DNA of 64,000 nt from the NCBI GenBank assembly GCA_025201345.1, contig JAIXMG010000006.1:992001-1056000 (forward strand). The letters run 5' to 3'. Position numbers and translations under genes: made by a program. A model generated the notes under the pieces. That model did no database searches and had not been told where the DNA came from. It was given only the letters and a program-made list of their open reading frames with translations. The stretch's first letter is position 1; each line of letters begins with the position of its first letter. This DNA is from Thamnidium elegans (Eukaryota; Mucoromycota; Mucoromycetes; Mucorales; Mucoraceae). Positions 10,724 to 22,183 of this stretch are shown here, in pieces.

Positions 10724-13700
10724 ATGTCAATCAAACGATTTTCTATTCGCATCTCTTTTTTCTTATCATTATTTCTATATCTTTTTCTATCGTCTACTAT
10801 GCCGTGTGATGAAGAGAGTGGAAGTACATTGTGCGAAGATCAACCCTTGTTAAGTGGACAGGCTTCTGTTGTATCTCCAATCAATATCAGTGATCATCAC
10901 GTACAACTACTTGACATATCATGTAACAAAAAATGGATTGCTTATGTCAGTTATTATTATATGGTTGAGCAGACTAAACCTAAGATATTCGTAACTCGAC
11001 GAAGGTTTACTGCGACAGATCTAGAAACCCAAGAGGATGAAATGGGACTCGGTGGCAACCTTGCGTCATCTACTGCTTTGGAACATTCTAGTATCGAAAT
11101 CACAGATTATGTAACTTATAGCACTTGTGCCAACAGTAAATTTTTGTCTATTTCAAACGACGGAAAATACGTTGCTTTATCTTTCTACGAAAAAGACTAC
11201 GGCTCACGGCATCTAAACCAAAGAAAATATATTAACCCAGACTGTCTTATTTTTTATATGGATGGTAATTTGTCTGATCTCCTCAAAATAAAATGTCAAG
11301 GGCGTGCTGTTTTTTTGAACGAAGAAGAAGGGTATCGTTTAGCAATTGTCAGTAAAACCACTATAGATATTTATGCCGAACTTCCCGATATAAAAAAAGT
11401 TACGTGTATGTTTGATTTATCTGGTTTCTATTCGAATGATATACACACTTGTTCAACGGTCAGTAAGCAAGATTCCTATATTAAGACCGTTTCCTGGGCC
11501 AATATGTCTTATCTTTCGTTTGATTACGATAATATTAAAGATGCAGAAAATATTATCATGTTTACTAGACATATACGCCACAATATATTGATAACGCCCT
11601 TCGAAGACACGTGCGCCGTTCGTATCTGGTCTCTTTCCGAAGAAGGTTCCCGACTCTGCTCGTTTCCTGCCAGGTACCAACATGTTATGGCTCTCTCAAC
11701 AGGTCACGCATATGCTGCAGCCTATGTAGAGAATAGCCGATTAGTAAATATATATAATATTAAAAGTGGTCTTTTGGTGTACTGTTTGAGATCAAGCGAG
11801 AAGAGCGATGCTCGTACTTTTAAAGTTTCTCATATCCGTTTTTGCTATGACGCTAGATATGTTGCCATGTCAGGGCTGGAAAATGATAATGAGGTGGTGT
11901 TTGAAGTTTGGCATTTAGAATCCGAAAGATCCATTTATAGAACAACTGCAAAGATTGTCAAGCAAGAAGGCGCAGAAGAAATGATTTCTACTTTAAGAAG
12001 AGTGGAGCCTTTTGTAACAAGAGACCTGAGGAACAATGAAAAGTGTTTAAAGGGATATTATACATCTTATCCGAATGGAAGAATGACTATTATGTGTGTA
12101 GAGTTAAAAATTGACGAATCCCCCGAAGGTGATATTGTAAATTGGAAAACTGGTACAGATCCTCAATTCGAGAGTAAACTTGAAGTAGAAAATGGCTTGG
12201 GTGAATTCAAATATATTAAATGTGGTTACATCAAGATCGCGCATAAAAAATATCTCATTCGCTTTGGTAAACATACTGTGCAACTTTGGCATGTAGTCTC
12301 AAACGGTAGTTTGATAACGGAAGATGACGAACTTCTTTATATAAGAGCATACAAGGGTCCCGACTATGGTCTCGGATATTCCTTTCGCGAGACTTGGGAG
12401 ATTCAAGATTTTGATAGTATAAGATATATCGGAGGTAATCTTCCTGGAAGACTGATAGTGAATATAAGAATGCTACATGAAATTGACAGTTATCACACTG
12501 AAGAAATTTTTTTACCGCTGGAGGAGTTGCGACCACCACTTGATCATACTATTCGCGAAAGAAAATTTGACCATCATAAACTGGAGAGTGCATGTCAAGC
12601 TTTACATTATTTTTATATGGAAGATCCAGGAAAATCCTATACAAACGTAAGTAAATATATTTTACATTTATTTAACGATATTAATCTTTCTCCTTCTTTT
12701 TTTTTAGCCTAATTGGAATATTATACGTGAAAAAACCACTAAAATTATCAGCTCATCTATATCTGATATCAAAAGCGATTGTAATTTCTTTTCAACAATT
12801 GCTGGTAGTAGAACGCTTGCCATGTTGGCATCATTTGAAGACGGTAGAGAAATGATCAAGTTAATCTTGGGTAGTAAGACCCGTATTAGTATTTTTGGTT
12901 ATCTCAGATCACAGTCTGAAATAGACAAAAAAAACCGAACGAAAGGCTACGGACGTTTTGACTCTGTTCCCCCTCCAAAGTCCCGAGGAGTACTGATCAA
13001 TAGGCTTCAATCAAGAAATATCACCGGATCGAATTTGCCTGTCATAACAAAGGGAGGAATATTTTATAGATCATCTATGTTCAAACCGAATTACAGAAAA
13101 AGCTCCGATACAACTACGATTGCACCTAATGAAAATGCTTTGACTGTGTTACTGGACGAACTAAGTCATGATTTGTACAAGCTGCTATTCAATCGTATCC
13201 TATTAGACTCTACAATTGTAGGCCCTGGTTGTCTCTCATCGTTAACTGATACCCTCTTGTATCTTGAAGAAGGAAGAAAACATAGTAAGTCAACTACAAA
13301 AAAAAAAAAAAGTTATAGAATATTAGAATTAATTGTACACTGTAGGCCTTTTACTCTCAAGCAGCGCAAAATTATCTTATTTAGAAGTTGATCAACCTAA
13401 ATTAGGTATATTAAAACATGAATATCAGAAAATGATTGATTCCAAAATACTGCAAAAAAGCGATATCACAGACGTTGACGGCTTGGAGGCTCACGCAACT
13501 ATGGAGCAAATTAAAATGTACAAGGGATATTCGTTAAGTTGGTACCGTTTACTTAAAATATTCTTAGAATGGTCCCATTTGGATATCCCTGTAAATTGCT
13601 TCGTTTATTTATATAACAGAAGAGCCCAGTACCCATGGTCGTCATTACCCTTAAACTCTTTAGAAGAACTCGAAAGGTATGCAAGAGTATGCTCAGTCCC

Positions 13701-15263
13701 AATTACCCATTTCAATTCCTATGGCGATCTTTATGAAAACCGGCCCAGACACACAAACATAAAGGAAGAAGAGAGTGAAAATAAATGTCGTAAAAAAGAG
13801 AGTACCTTTGTTCGCGTTGCGTTAGACCGAAATATTAACGATATGTTTCAACAAGGTGATATTGTACTCGAACTCCTGCTGAAATATAAATGGCATCGTT
13901 TTGCTAGGTCTAAGTTTATTTTGATTTGCTTTATTCACGCAATTTATTACGTCAGTTACTGTACAAGTGTTTTGTTTGCTCCCGAGTTGTATGGTTTAGA
14001 TTTAACAGAAGACATTTTTTTGGAACATCCTGGTCAAATCGTTTCAATTGTTTTGATGGTGGTCTCTCTTCTGATTCTTATTGTACAAGAATTTCGTCAG
14101 CTCTCCGGTAAGAGAGATAAGATGGGTTACTTTTTCTCTGGCTATAATTGGATAGATGTGGGTGCATTTTTACTTCCTTTATTTACACTTATACAATTAT
14201 GCAACAACTGGCCCCACTTTGTAAGTTTACCATAATCAAAATATATGTAGACAAAATTATTTTAAACTTACTATATTTGCACGTATAGGTTGAAGTGTGT
14301 AGTATATCAACTTTGGTTTTATGGACGCATGCTATTTTAAGACTTCGTGTGATCTCACATTTTGTACGTATTAAGCAACAAAAAGTAACTAGTATACTGA
14401 TATTTTTTTTTTTGTAAACCTAGGGCGTGACTCTAGAGATCATTATTCAACTTTCTAAAAAAATTGCACCTTTACTATTAATCATGTTACTTGTCATTCT
14501 TGCTTTTACCCAATCTTATATTGTTTTACTACGTCTTGAACCAGATGAATATTTTAGGGATACCTTTACAGGAGTCTTTTTGAGCAAGAACAGCTCTGGT
14601 ACGGGCGATGTGACATTTGAGGGCAATGTGGAGTTTACGACATCTAGTGACAACGGGTTTTCAAATTGGCTTACCGCATTTTATAATGTCTGGCTTTTTA
14701 TCTATGGTGTATGGGACCCTATTGTTGAGGGAGATGCTGGTAGTAGTTTAATGGTGATGGGTTTATCTGTCGTATTTTCATTAACCGCAGTCTTGATTTT
14801 TTTCAACATGGTGATGTAAGTTGGACAAAAATACTTATTATTTGCTTTTCAACTAACTTATTTTTTTTTTTTTTTTTTTTTTTTTTTTGGCCATAAAGTG
14901 CTATTATGTCGAGTGTAATTGAAGAGGTAGATAGCCGTGGAAAGAAAGTGTGGTGAGTAGAATAAGTATCGTTAATTTAATTCCATTGATATTTACTCGT
15001 ATTTTTTTTTTGTATTTAGGATCGGCCATTTTTCTGGTAATATATAAGTCTATATTTTTAGTATTGCAAAAACTTATCCTTTTTTTTTAATTACATTAGA
15101 TGTTATATCAGAAATTGAGCTCCTATGGTGCTTTAAGGAAAAATATAACTTAAAAAACAATCCAATGTGTTTGTACTATTTGGCAAGCGAGGAAGCCATA
15201 TTAGAGAAAAGACAAAAACTTGTAGAAGAAACAGACGAGCTTAAGAAAAAGCTCGAAATTTAA
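10724..15263 (+). CDS. Beta-propeller plus ion-transport-domain membrane protein (TRP-like)
   Basis: Eight in-phase exons (10724-12646, 12708-13284, 13346-14220, 14289-14363, 14424-14815, 14899-14952, 15020-15036, 15100-15263) give 1358 aa. The first half has WD40/propeller-like blades ending in motifs such as VRIWSLSEE and VFEVWHLESE. The C-terminal third has about six hydrophobic segments (for example SKFILICFIHAIYYVSY, IVSIVLMVVSLLILIV, IAPLLLIMLLVILAF), a presumed re-entrant pore loop around NVWLFIYGVWDPIVEGDAG and a last helix before NMVIAIMSSVIEEVD. A Lys/Glu coiled coil ends the protein. This matches fungal ion_trans proteins of TRP-like layout; cation flux is inferred. An alternative start is Met 26 (ATG 10799), since the first 25 residues look like a signal peptide. 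A relic paralogue lies at 40263-40880. Confidence 0.82.
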
Positions 15264-15639
15264 AATTTCGCTTGATAATTTACTTTAATAAACATTTTTT
15301 TTATTTACAAGCTTGAGATTTAGAAGTATGTCTAATTGTAAACAGCAATGCTTCTATGGTCTGCTTTAAAATTTGATTTGTATATCTAAGTATAAAAACA
15401 TTAATAAAATATTTTAATTTACAGCAGTTGTTACTGTGTATCTTTGAAGACCATACGTGCATGTATACTTTTAATTCGGTCACCCGAAGCGATACTAGAA
15501 GGACTTGCGGATGACTGAGTGAAGAATGAGCGTAAAGGGAACAGTAATGTAGAAAGGAGCATATAAAATTTAGATATCTAATTACAGCAGAATATGTGTT
15601 TGTATTTATAAGAATTTTTTTTAAAAAAAAGAAGAGTAT

Positions 15640-15965
15640 TGCTGGTCTTTACATAGTTGGCGAATGTTTGACACTACCATGAACAATTGTACAACTCTGT
15701 GTAAAAAATAATCATTGGTTTTTATAGATAAACTACATCCTTCAAAGTCCAGATGTAAATACACTTGAAAACATTTGGTACGTTTTAGGTAGAAAATTGG
15801 AAAGAAAAGTAATGATGTACTAATTTGAAACAATTGGATGTCATTACTCAAAAAGAACGGGTAAGACATTTGTTTAAAATCTATAAGCAGTATGCCCGAG
15901 AGACGTATGGCTGTAAAAAGAAAAAGTCAATAATGGCCATACACCAAATGTTAAAACATGAATAA
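15640..15965 (+). pseudogene. Tc1-like transposase relic (C-terminal part)
   Basis: Degenerate plus-strand remains of a second Tc1 lineage. Around 15730-15790 the frame reads QSPDVNTLENIWYVLGRKL, the Tc1 block holding the catalytic Glu (normally SPDLNPIENLW). Near 15885-15955 the family-end signature survives in two frames: SMPERR, then NGHTPNVKT followed by a stop. The block with the second Asp is only faintly visible near 15680. Several frameshifts and stops are present. Confidence 0.7.
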
Positions 15966-16239
15966 AATTTAACGCTCATTAGTTGTAACTTATATTATCA
16001 GGTTTTTTCATTCAAAGATGCTATATCATACGGATAATTGTTTTTGTTTGTAAAAGTGATGATTTCTATTTGATCAAAATTGAGATATTTAGTATCGAAT
16101 TATATTATAAAAAGAGACAGCAGTAAATAAGATGAAACTTCTTTTGGATCTTTAATTAAAAAATAACTTCTAAAAAAACAAGAGAGGGAACAAAAGGTTG
16201 CCTCGTATAATATCCTTTTTATAGTAGAAATAATTTGGG

Positions 16240-16900
16240 TTTAAGAACCAGGGTAGTGAGTGATACCCAACTGAGGTTGTTTAACCACCTCAGATATATT
16301 TAGAGTAATATCTTGCGTTAGTTTTTGGTTAAATACCACACAAATTGCTCTATCAAAAAGAAGGTTTAAGTTAAGACCAAGAATATGAATAGTACCATGC
16401 GCAAGTGCGTAGTGTTGCTCTTTGTAAGTAGAGGTCAAATCATTTAGAATTATGCGCCTCTGTTACGCGACTAAAAAACATAATGAAATAGTCAGTACAC
16501 CGATTAAATATTTTTAAAGTATCTGAACACACACATACACGCTTAGATGCTTGTGTTATTGAACTGAATACGTTTTCAGCTTCATTCTCTAATGTACTAC
16601 AAACACGCTTTTCGATCCTGCGATCAGACTCTTCCCTTTCATCTTCATCTCGTCTTGACCAGTATTCGTTATAATTTTGGTAGAAGAGGAAGTTCTGGTC
16701 GTTTCGTTTCTGAAAAGAAAAACAAAATAGATTGTTATCAGATTTGGATTCTCATTACTAAATATTATATCAATTCTTACGTTAAAGCGAACAATGGCAT
16801 CAGTTATTGAAGTTTTTGCCTTTTTTGAAGAAGTTAGGAGAGTCTTGTTTAACGTAGTTACGTAAAGAGTATTTATCGTCCGTTTGCTTTTCATGACTAA
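16240..16900 (-). CDS. Unrecognised small gene, structure uncertain
   Basis: Not confidently recognised. A minus-strand exon around 16894-16780 (MKSKRTINTLYVTTLNKTLL) is followed by an intron (donor GTAAG near 16779, acceptor near 16711). After it a charged stretch reads NYNEYWSRRDEDEREESDRR in one frame, while another frame gives a Ser/Thr-rich alternative. The pattern loosely recalls Nnf1/PMF1 kinetochore proteins, which is only a guess. A later open stretch (16438-16241) may be a further exon or unrelated. Codon choice cannot decide between frames. Confidence 0.3.
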
Positions 16901-16949
16901 ATCTGCGAAATTAAATTACTCATACGGGGGCTGAAGATCAGCCGCAGAT

Positions 16950-17720
16950 TTTAGCAAGCATGAAGGTTTTTATAAACTGTTAAGAAGCTCTTGGTGTGAA
17001 CCGGAGTGAAGCAGCCTCTATTGCCATCCTTGACAAATGCTTTCTGTTGCCTTTTCTAAAAGATAGACGGATCTGAGCATGATTGACATCTGAGTTGGAT
17101 ACGATGAATGATTTACAAAAGTACAAACGGTACATGTACTACTGTCAGTTACGTTTTGTAAAGCAGGACTAGGTTCGGACGCTAAAGCGTCCTTGACACC
17201 ACATAATTCACAGAACTTTGAAGCCTCTTTATTTCAAAATGAACAAATGGAACATCCCATACTGGACCTAAAATTTGGTCTTCTTCTTTGGGGACAATGA
17301 TTGGGTCTATATTGATAATGATTTTTGGTGATGATCTTAAAAATCCACCCTATTATAAAAAAGGGTGTTAAATATAGTTTTTTTTTTTTTTTTTTTTACA
17401 TAGGTCTCGATATCTTTTATAAATCCTAAACTCATTTCTATCGAGTTTTCTAACGGGCTCGCGCTACCAACATGTATAAGTCGATGTGAAGTCAAGTAAT
17501 ATATACCATCTTGATAATGATCTAGTTTATTCTTTTTAACAAAAAAAAAAAAAGTTAGAAACAGTGTTGTTAAAAAAAGGGGTAGAGTTTTTTCTACCCT
17601 TCATATAGACCTACGTGTCCTTGTTGCACTATTAAGATTTCTTTAGGTTGTGGTTCTGGTCTATGTGACGAAGAAAGTATAGTATGTTGAAAATACCATT
17701 TTTTGATGTTTCTTAAAAGA
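16950..17720 (-). pseudogene. VPS36: Damaged VPS36-like gene (ESCRT-II GLUE domain)
   Basis: VPS36 is the ubiquitin- and lipid-binding ESCRT-II subunit. On the minus strand the GLUE start is clear: EILIVQQGHVGLYEG, then after an intron DGIYYLTSHRLIHVG and IEMSLGFIKDIETY, then a third exon with DPIIVPKEEDQILGP. Downstream two CxxC pairs of an NZF finger are visible (CELCGVKD and CTVCTFVNHS), and CQSC appears only after a frame change. A phosphoinositide-loop-like QIRLSFRKG is in yet another frame. The VHS-like C-terminal half is absent. Frame breaks near 17230, 17080 and 17030 suggest a decayed copy, so a functional VPS36 should exist elsewhere. Confidence 0.6.
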
Positions 17721-17759
17721 AAAAAGTAATTTTTTACGTGAACAGAAGCAAGTGTAAAC

Positions 17760-18640
17760 TAATCCCGTGAACGTGCTCACGGCTCTGTGATAACAAGAAT
17801 ATGTAAGCTCTGGCGAGTTTTTAAAAAATAAACACATTAATAATCGATTACGGCACTATGAATATCATTCACCACTGGTTATATACGCTATCTTGTACTT
17901 AATTATTTGAAAGAAATAACTTATGTGGTAACGATTAGGTCAATTAGCTAAATCAATAAGGTTTTATGCGTAATGTAGCTTAAATCAATACTTCCCAAGA
18001 ACTCTCTCCAAAGTATTTAGCAAGTGTTTAACAACAGTATAAATAAATAAAAAAGATCTTGATTCGTGCAATGCCATTTATTATATTAGCACATGACCAC
18101 ATTTTAGCTTTCAGCAAGAAAAAGGAATGTACAAGATGGATAACATTTGTGGATTAGATTGTCAAGTTGCAAATAAATGTATACTGTTTATTAGCGTAAG
18201 GTCACTGATGTGAGTGTCCTATGTGTTTAAAAAATAGAATGGGAAGAGAAAAAGTGGTTAACTGTGTTTGCGCTTAATAAAGAATACGTTTTTCCAATAA
18301 TAAATTCTGTTTTATTACTCTATATGTTTCATTTAAAAATAAAATCTATTGCATTTTCTTTATATAAAAAAACCTTATACATATAATACCCTTTCCACAA
18401 ATAATGTGATTTACTACCGAACTAATAGCGAGCTTGTATTTTTTTTCGTTCCTTGAAATGGCTTTTGGCTGTGTACAAAATAAATGGTAACACTAACTTA
18501 ATCAAAAGTTACACGAAATATCATGTTACACGCATGGTTAGAATTCGACAAGATATTGAATATTTGTTTAAAACGCTTCTTAGCTATCAGTATCCTCCTT
18601 CACACCACTTCAACCACTTCTTGTGAAGCCAAAAAGGGGC
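17760..18640. other. Intergenic region
   Basis: About 0.9 kb, AT-rich, without a supportable gene. Near 18650-18665 lies a cluster of ACGTG-type motifs (GTGACGTGATAGGACACGTG) directly upstream of the TATA box of the structured-RNA candidate. Confidence 0.5.
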
Positions 18641-18707
18641 GAACAAGTGACGTGATAGGACACGTGACTCGCCTTTTCGAGAATTTTTTTTTTCTGTTGG
18701 TTGAAAA

Positions 18708-18718
18708 ACTATAAAAAG
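18708..18718 (+). promoter_or_regulatory. TATA box upstream of RNA candidate
   Basis: The sequence ACTATAAAAAG lies about 30-40 nt before a sudden rise in GC content at about 18745. A CACGTG palindrome is about 45 nt further upstream. The layout fits either Pol II or an upstream-promoter (type 3) Pol III gene. Confidence 0.5.
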
Positions 18719-18744
18719 GCACCTTTTTCTCGAAAATTTAATCT

Positions 18745-19042
18745 TTAAATTCTTACTCCTGTCTGCTACAACTTGTGGGCGTTGGGGCGGGGGCTCAGAG
18801 TACACGGGGCCCTTCAATTGTGCTTGGCACGGAGGCGTGGGTTCCTTGACTCCATAGCTTTGAGGGGTATTGACAACCCACTTGTGGTGGCTTATCGGAG
18901 AAATGGGACCTTTATTCTCAAGTTTAGTAGGACTACACTTGGTACTCTGAGCAAGAGTGGACGGGATGATGGAATTTGAGGCATGTCAACCGACCGGATG
19001 CTTGGAAAATGTGCACCTTTTCCAAGTTTTCCATAATTTTTT
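18745..19042 (+). ncRNA. Candidate structured non-coding RNA, family unknown
   Basis: A GC-rich island of about 290 nt in AT-rich DNA, with a TATA box upstream and a T6 run at about 19037-19042, as in a Pol III terminator. Several stems can be drawn: CTTGGAAAA (19001-19009) with TTTTCCAAG (19018-19026), a 9-bp perfect stem next to the 3' end; GTGGGTT (about 18837-18843) with AACCCAC (about 18875-18881), enclosing a CTCC/GAGG stem; GAGAA with TTCTC near 18898-18920; ACTCT with AGAGT near 18942-18957. An open frame of 68 codons overlaps but looks unlike a protein. I found no diagnostic motif of 5S, U1-U6, U3, SRP RNA, RNase P/MRP or a TTAGGG telomerase template. Confidence 0.5.
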
Positions 19043-19044
19043 GA

Positions 19045-19625
19045 AATTTAGTTCACTTGTTGAACTTCTCTAATAAAATAAAAATGAAAAATTTAATAAC
19101 ACATATTTATTGGGTCAGAAATAAATTTTACACTGGACTAAAGTTGCTTTTTCTTAGTCAAGCTTTGGATTATACGTAATGAAGAAGACCTGTTTAAATT
19201 AATTAAAATCATTCATTTTACTCATCATATTATTGTACCATAAAAATTAAAGTCATGCTGAATGTTATTGCATGAAATTGATACAACAGAATCGTAGATA
19301 CTTCCTTGAGAGAAAAAAGCGACAACAAATAAAGAGTAAATTTTTTTCTTTTCTTTTTTAATCTCTCGTTTAATCAAAACTCAAGTGCCAAACCAAAAAG
19401 AATATGCAACCGAAAGCTGCCCCTAGGCAGTACTGTGTCTTTCAAACTATACTTTGTCAACATTTTTAAACAACAGTAATTACTTTTGGGATTGAAATTC
19501 GATTGTTGTAAAGAAATATCCAACTTGAACTTAAAAAAAAGTAACTGCACTATTAGTATACGCTTTCTTGAACGAAAAGTAAGTTTAGGTATCGATTAAT
19601 AAAGATGAATGTTTTCATTTACGAT
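19045..19625. other. Intergenic region
   Basis: About 580 bp of AT-rich DNA between the RNA candidate and the hairpin block. No gene or repeat could be supported. Confidence 0.5.
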
Positions 19626-19630
19626 TTTAA

Positions 19631-19743
19631 ATCGAAAGAGAGAGAGCTGCTTTCGATGAATTCCGCTGATTGACGCCCATGTCTTTTTACGACATGGGCC
19701 GTCTTTAAAGAACGTGCCCATCTTTCCTGTGAGAAAGGTTGTT
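19631..19743 (+). other. Three consecutive hairpins
   Basis: ATCGAAAG (19631-19638) pairs with CTTTCGAT (19650-19657). GCCCATGTC (19675-19683) pairs with GACATGGGC (19691-19699) around a TTTTTAC loop, and the stem continues outward by GAC/GTC past one bulged C. A third, weaker stem is CTTTC/GAAAG near 19722-19738. All three are close together in otherwise unstructured AT-rich sequence. This could be a small structured RNA, part of a 5' UTR, or a palindromic repeat; nothing sequence-specific decides. Confidence 0.4.
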
Positions 19744-19749
19744 GCGGTA

Positions 19750-20456
19750 GTATCTAATCTAAATGCTCAATAATAAGTATATTTTGAATAAAGTGTAATG
19801 TTAACTATAGTGACTTACATGTGTGGCTAAATTCGGTAGCACTTTTCCATTGGAATTCCAGACTTTCTTCAACGGAATTCTATAGACAATGGTAAGTATA
19901 AAATGCATACATTTTAACAAGTACCCTTTCTAAAATTTTATAGGAAGTTTTTTCTTTTTAAAAAAAAGGCTGATTGTATTTTGTGTTTGATATACCAGTG
20001 GAGTACGTTACACGAACCAGACGTTTATGAGATTTATTTTATCCTACTTCTAGTTCACGAAGATTATATTACCAGAATGCCTGATTTACTAACCATTGCT
20101 TTTAATGGGTTTATGTTTGAATGCTGACAAAAAAGAAACCACAAAGTCCTCAAATTGGGCAGTGGAACGACTACTCTCTGTGTAAGCGTGAGTTCCAAGG
20201 AACCAATCCATTTTTTTTAAGCTCACTAAGCAAAGATAGACGCCGATCTTTTTTTAAATGTAGGTTAACAATAAAAAGCATAAAAAGGGACTTTTTTTTT
20301 TGTGTATGCATTGATAAGACATATGAAGTGTTTCCCACATACAATTACAAAAAAAGTTTAGTTCACTCCGACATGATCACGAGTGGTATCAGGTTATGTC
20401 AATTATACAACCCATCTTTTTTTCTTTTTTCATCTTTCTCTCTTTTTCTCGCAACT
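19750..20456. other. Intergenic region upstream of the Rag GTPase gene
   Basis: No supportable gene. A 149-codon open frame at 20121-20570 overlaps the GTR1 start and is low-complexity, so it is taken as chance. Two GGAATTC direct copies occur near 19851 and 19873. Pyrimidine-rich sequence at 20415-20450 leads into the start codon. Confidence 0.45.
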
Positions 20457-21842
20457 ATGTTTTATAAAAAGACGAAAAAGGTAGACTGTATATATATATA
20501 TATATATATAAAGTATTTATATGTACCTTATTTTGCTAAAAAAAAATTAGTTACTATTAGGTGTTATTAATGGGAAGGTGTGCTGCAGGAAAGACTTCTA
20601 TGCGATCCATTATCTTTCATAATAATGTGGCTACAAAAACTAGAAACTTGGAACCAACCAGTACGTCTACAATTTACTCGATTTTAAAATATATCATACT
20701 CATTGTTTACAGTATTATGGGATAATAAAACTGACGTTCAGTTTCTTGGTAACTTGCACTTAAACTTATGGGACTGTGGCGGGTATGTTTTTTTTTTTAA
20801 AAAAAAGGGTACTTTGTTGTCCTAGTTTTACTTATTTTTTCTCTTAGTCAAGATGATTCCTTCAATGACTACTTGACAACATACCGATCGTTAATATTTA
20901 AAGACGTACACGTATTAATATACGTATTTGATGCAGTTAGCGCGGAACTAGATAAAGACATACATTATTATCAATCATGCTTAGAATCTATATTAACGCA
21001 TTCACCTGATGCCATAGTATTTTGCTTAATGCACAAAATGGATTTAATACAAGAAGATAGAAGAGATAAGGTAACATATATTTCGCTCTTTCTCTTTTTA
21101 TTCGTGGTATTTATAATGTGACCTTTTTTTTAAATAGATGTTTGAAAAACAAAAAATAGAGTTACAAGTGAGATCCGAACCTATTCAAATCCAAGCATTT
21201 CAAACTTCTATATGGGACGAAACACTTTATGCGGTAAAAGAAAAAAAAAAGCATGATTATCTCTTGTTGTTAAATGCTTTATATATAATAGGCTTGGGCT
21301 AAAATTATTCATTGTCTTATTCCAAACATTAATGCATTGCAAGCAAGTCTTGATACGTTTTGCGGTATTTGTGGAGCGGATGAAATTGTCCTGTTTGAAA
21401 ATACAACCTTTTTGGTGATTGCTAATTCTGCTAGTATACATCACCCAGATGTACATCGATTTGAAAAAATCAGTAGTATTATAAAGCAGTTTAATCTTTG
21501 TACCAGGTAAAAAAATATATACACATATATCTATTTTGGTGTAATATATATATATATATATATAATCTAATAATGAAATATAGAAAGGAGAGTTATTCAA
21601 GGCAAATGGAAATTAAGGGAAGCAATTTTACTGCATTTTTCGATACGTTGACTAAAAATACAAGTGTTCTGCTAATTATATCAGATCACGGCATAAGTAA
21701 GTTTTTTTTTTATTTATTTGTGTAAATAGATGATCAAATACTGATTTTGATTGTTCTCTTAGCTTCTGCAGCTACTCAGGTGAACATTGCTGCTGCTAGA
21801 AAGTATTTTGAAAAGTTAGAAAATGTAGATAATAAAAACTAA
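20457..21842 (+). CDS. GTR1: Rag GTPase, RagA/Gtr1 type
   Basis: Small GTPase of the vacuolar Rag heterodimer that signals amino-acid sufficiency to TORC1. Eight in-phase exons (20457-20480, 20561-20660, 20713-20782, 20848-21070, 21138-21233, 21292-21506, 21584-21696, 21763-21842) give 306 aa, the family length. The first exon encodes only MFYKKTKK and is followed by [16 protein letters not shown], the P-loop. The switch II block [24 protein letters not shown] and the base-recognition motif HKMDL are all present. The C-terminal roadblock-like half has FRTS-like [26 protein letters not shown] and [11 protein letters not shown]. The P-loop reads GRCAAGKT where RagA/Gtr1 usually has a GRSGSGKT-like form; the Gly-Lys-Thr core is intact. 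Confidence 0.95.
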
Positions 21843-22012
21843 AGAGGGAATTTTTTTTTAAAGCTTAAATAAAAAATGACAGCTGTATTTTTTTTTTAAA
21901 GAAAGGGAACCAATGAAATTGGTGGCTTAGAGGATTAAACTTACAAGCTTAATATTTTATTTTTTTCCCTCCTCTTTTCTTGTCTTATTTTGGATAATTC
22001 TCTGTAACTGTA

Positions 22013-22016
<4 letters not shown>

Positions 22017-22050
<34 letters not shown>
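22017..22050 (+). repeat. Long poly(A) tract
   Basis: An uninterrupted run of about 33 A between GTR1 and SET2. It may be an old poly(A) trace or slippage product, and is close to the GTR1 3' end. Confidence 0.7.
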
Positions 22051-22052
<2 letters not shown>

Positions 22053-22183
22053 AAAAATATAATATACTTTTTTGTACACCAGAGTTTTTTTTTCTTTTTT
22101 TTTTTCTTTCTTCTTTTAAATAATATTTAACAAAGAAATAAGTGATATCACGTCAAGAGAACTTTAGAACGGGAATACCCAGC

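Noticed and set aside
18773..18979. 68-codon open frame inside the GC-rich island
   Set aside because: Composition is Leu/Arg/Gly-rich with no domain, and strong stems and a T-run terminator favour an RNA; short GC-rich frames stay open by chance.
18745..19042. Telomerase RNA, 5S rRNA or U-snRNA identity for the island
   Set aside because: No TTAGGG-type template, no 5S internal promoter boxes, and none of the U1-U6 signature sequences.
20121..20570. 149-codon open frame before and over the GTR1 start
   Set aside because: Low-complexity Phe/Lys/Tyr translation of A/T runs; it conflicts with the well-supported GTR1 first exons.
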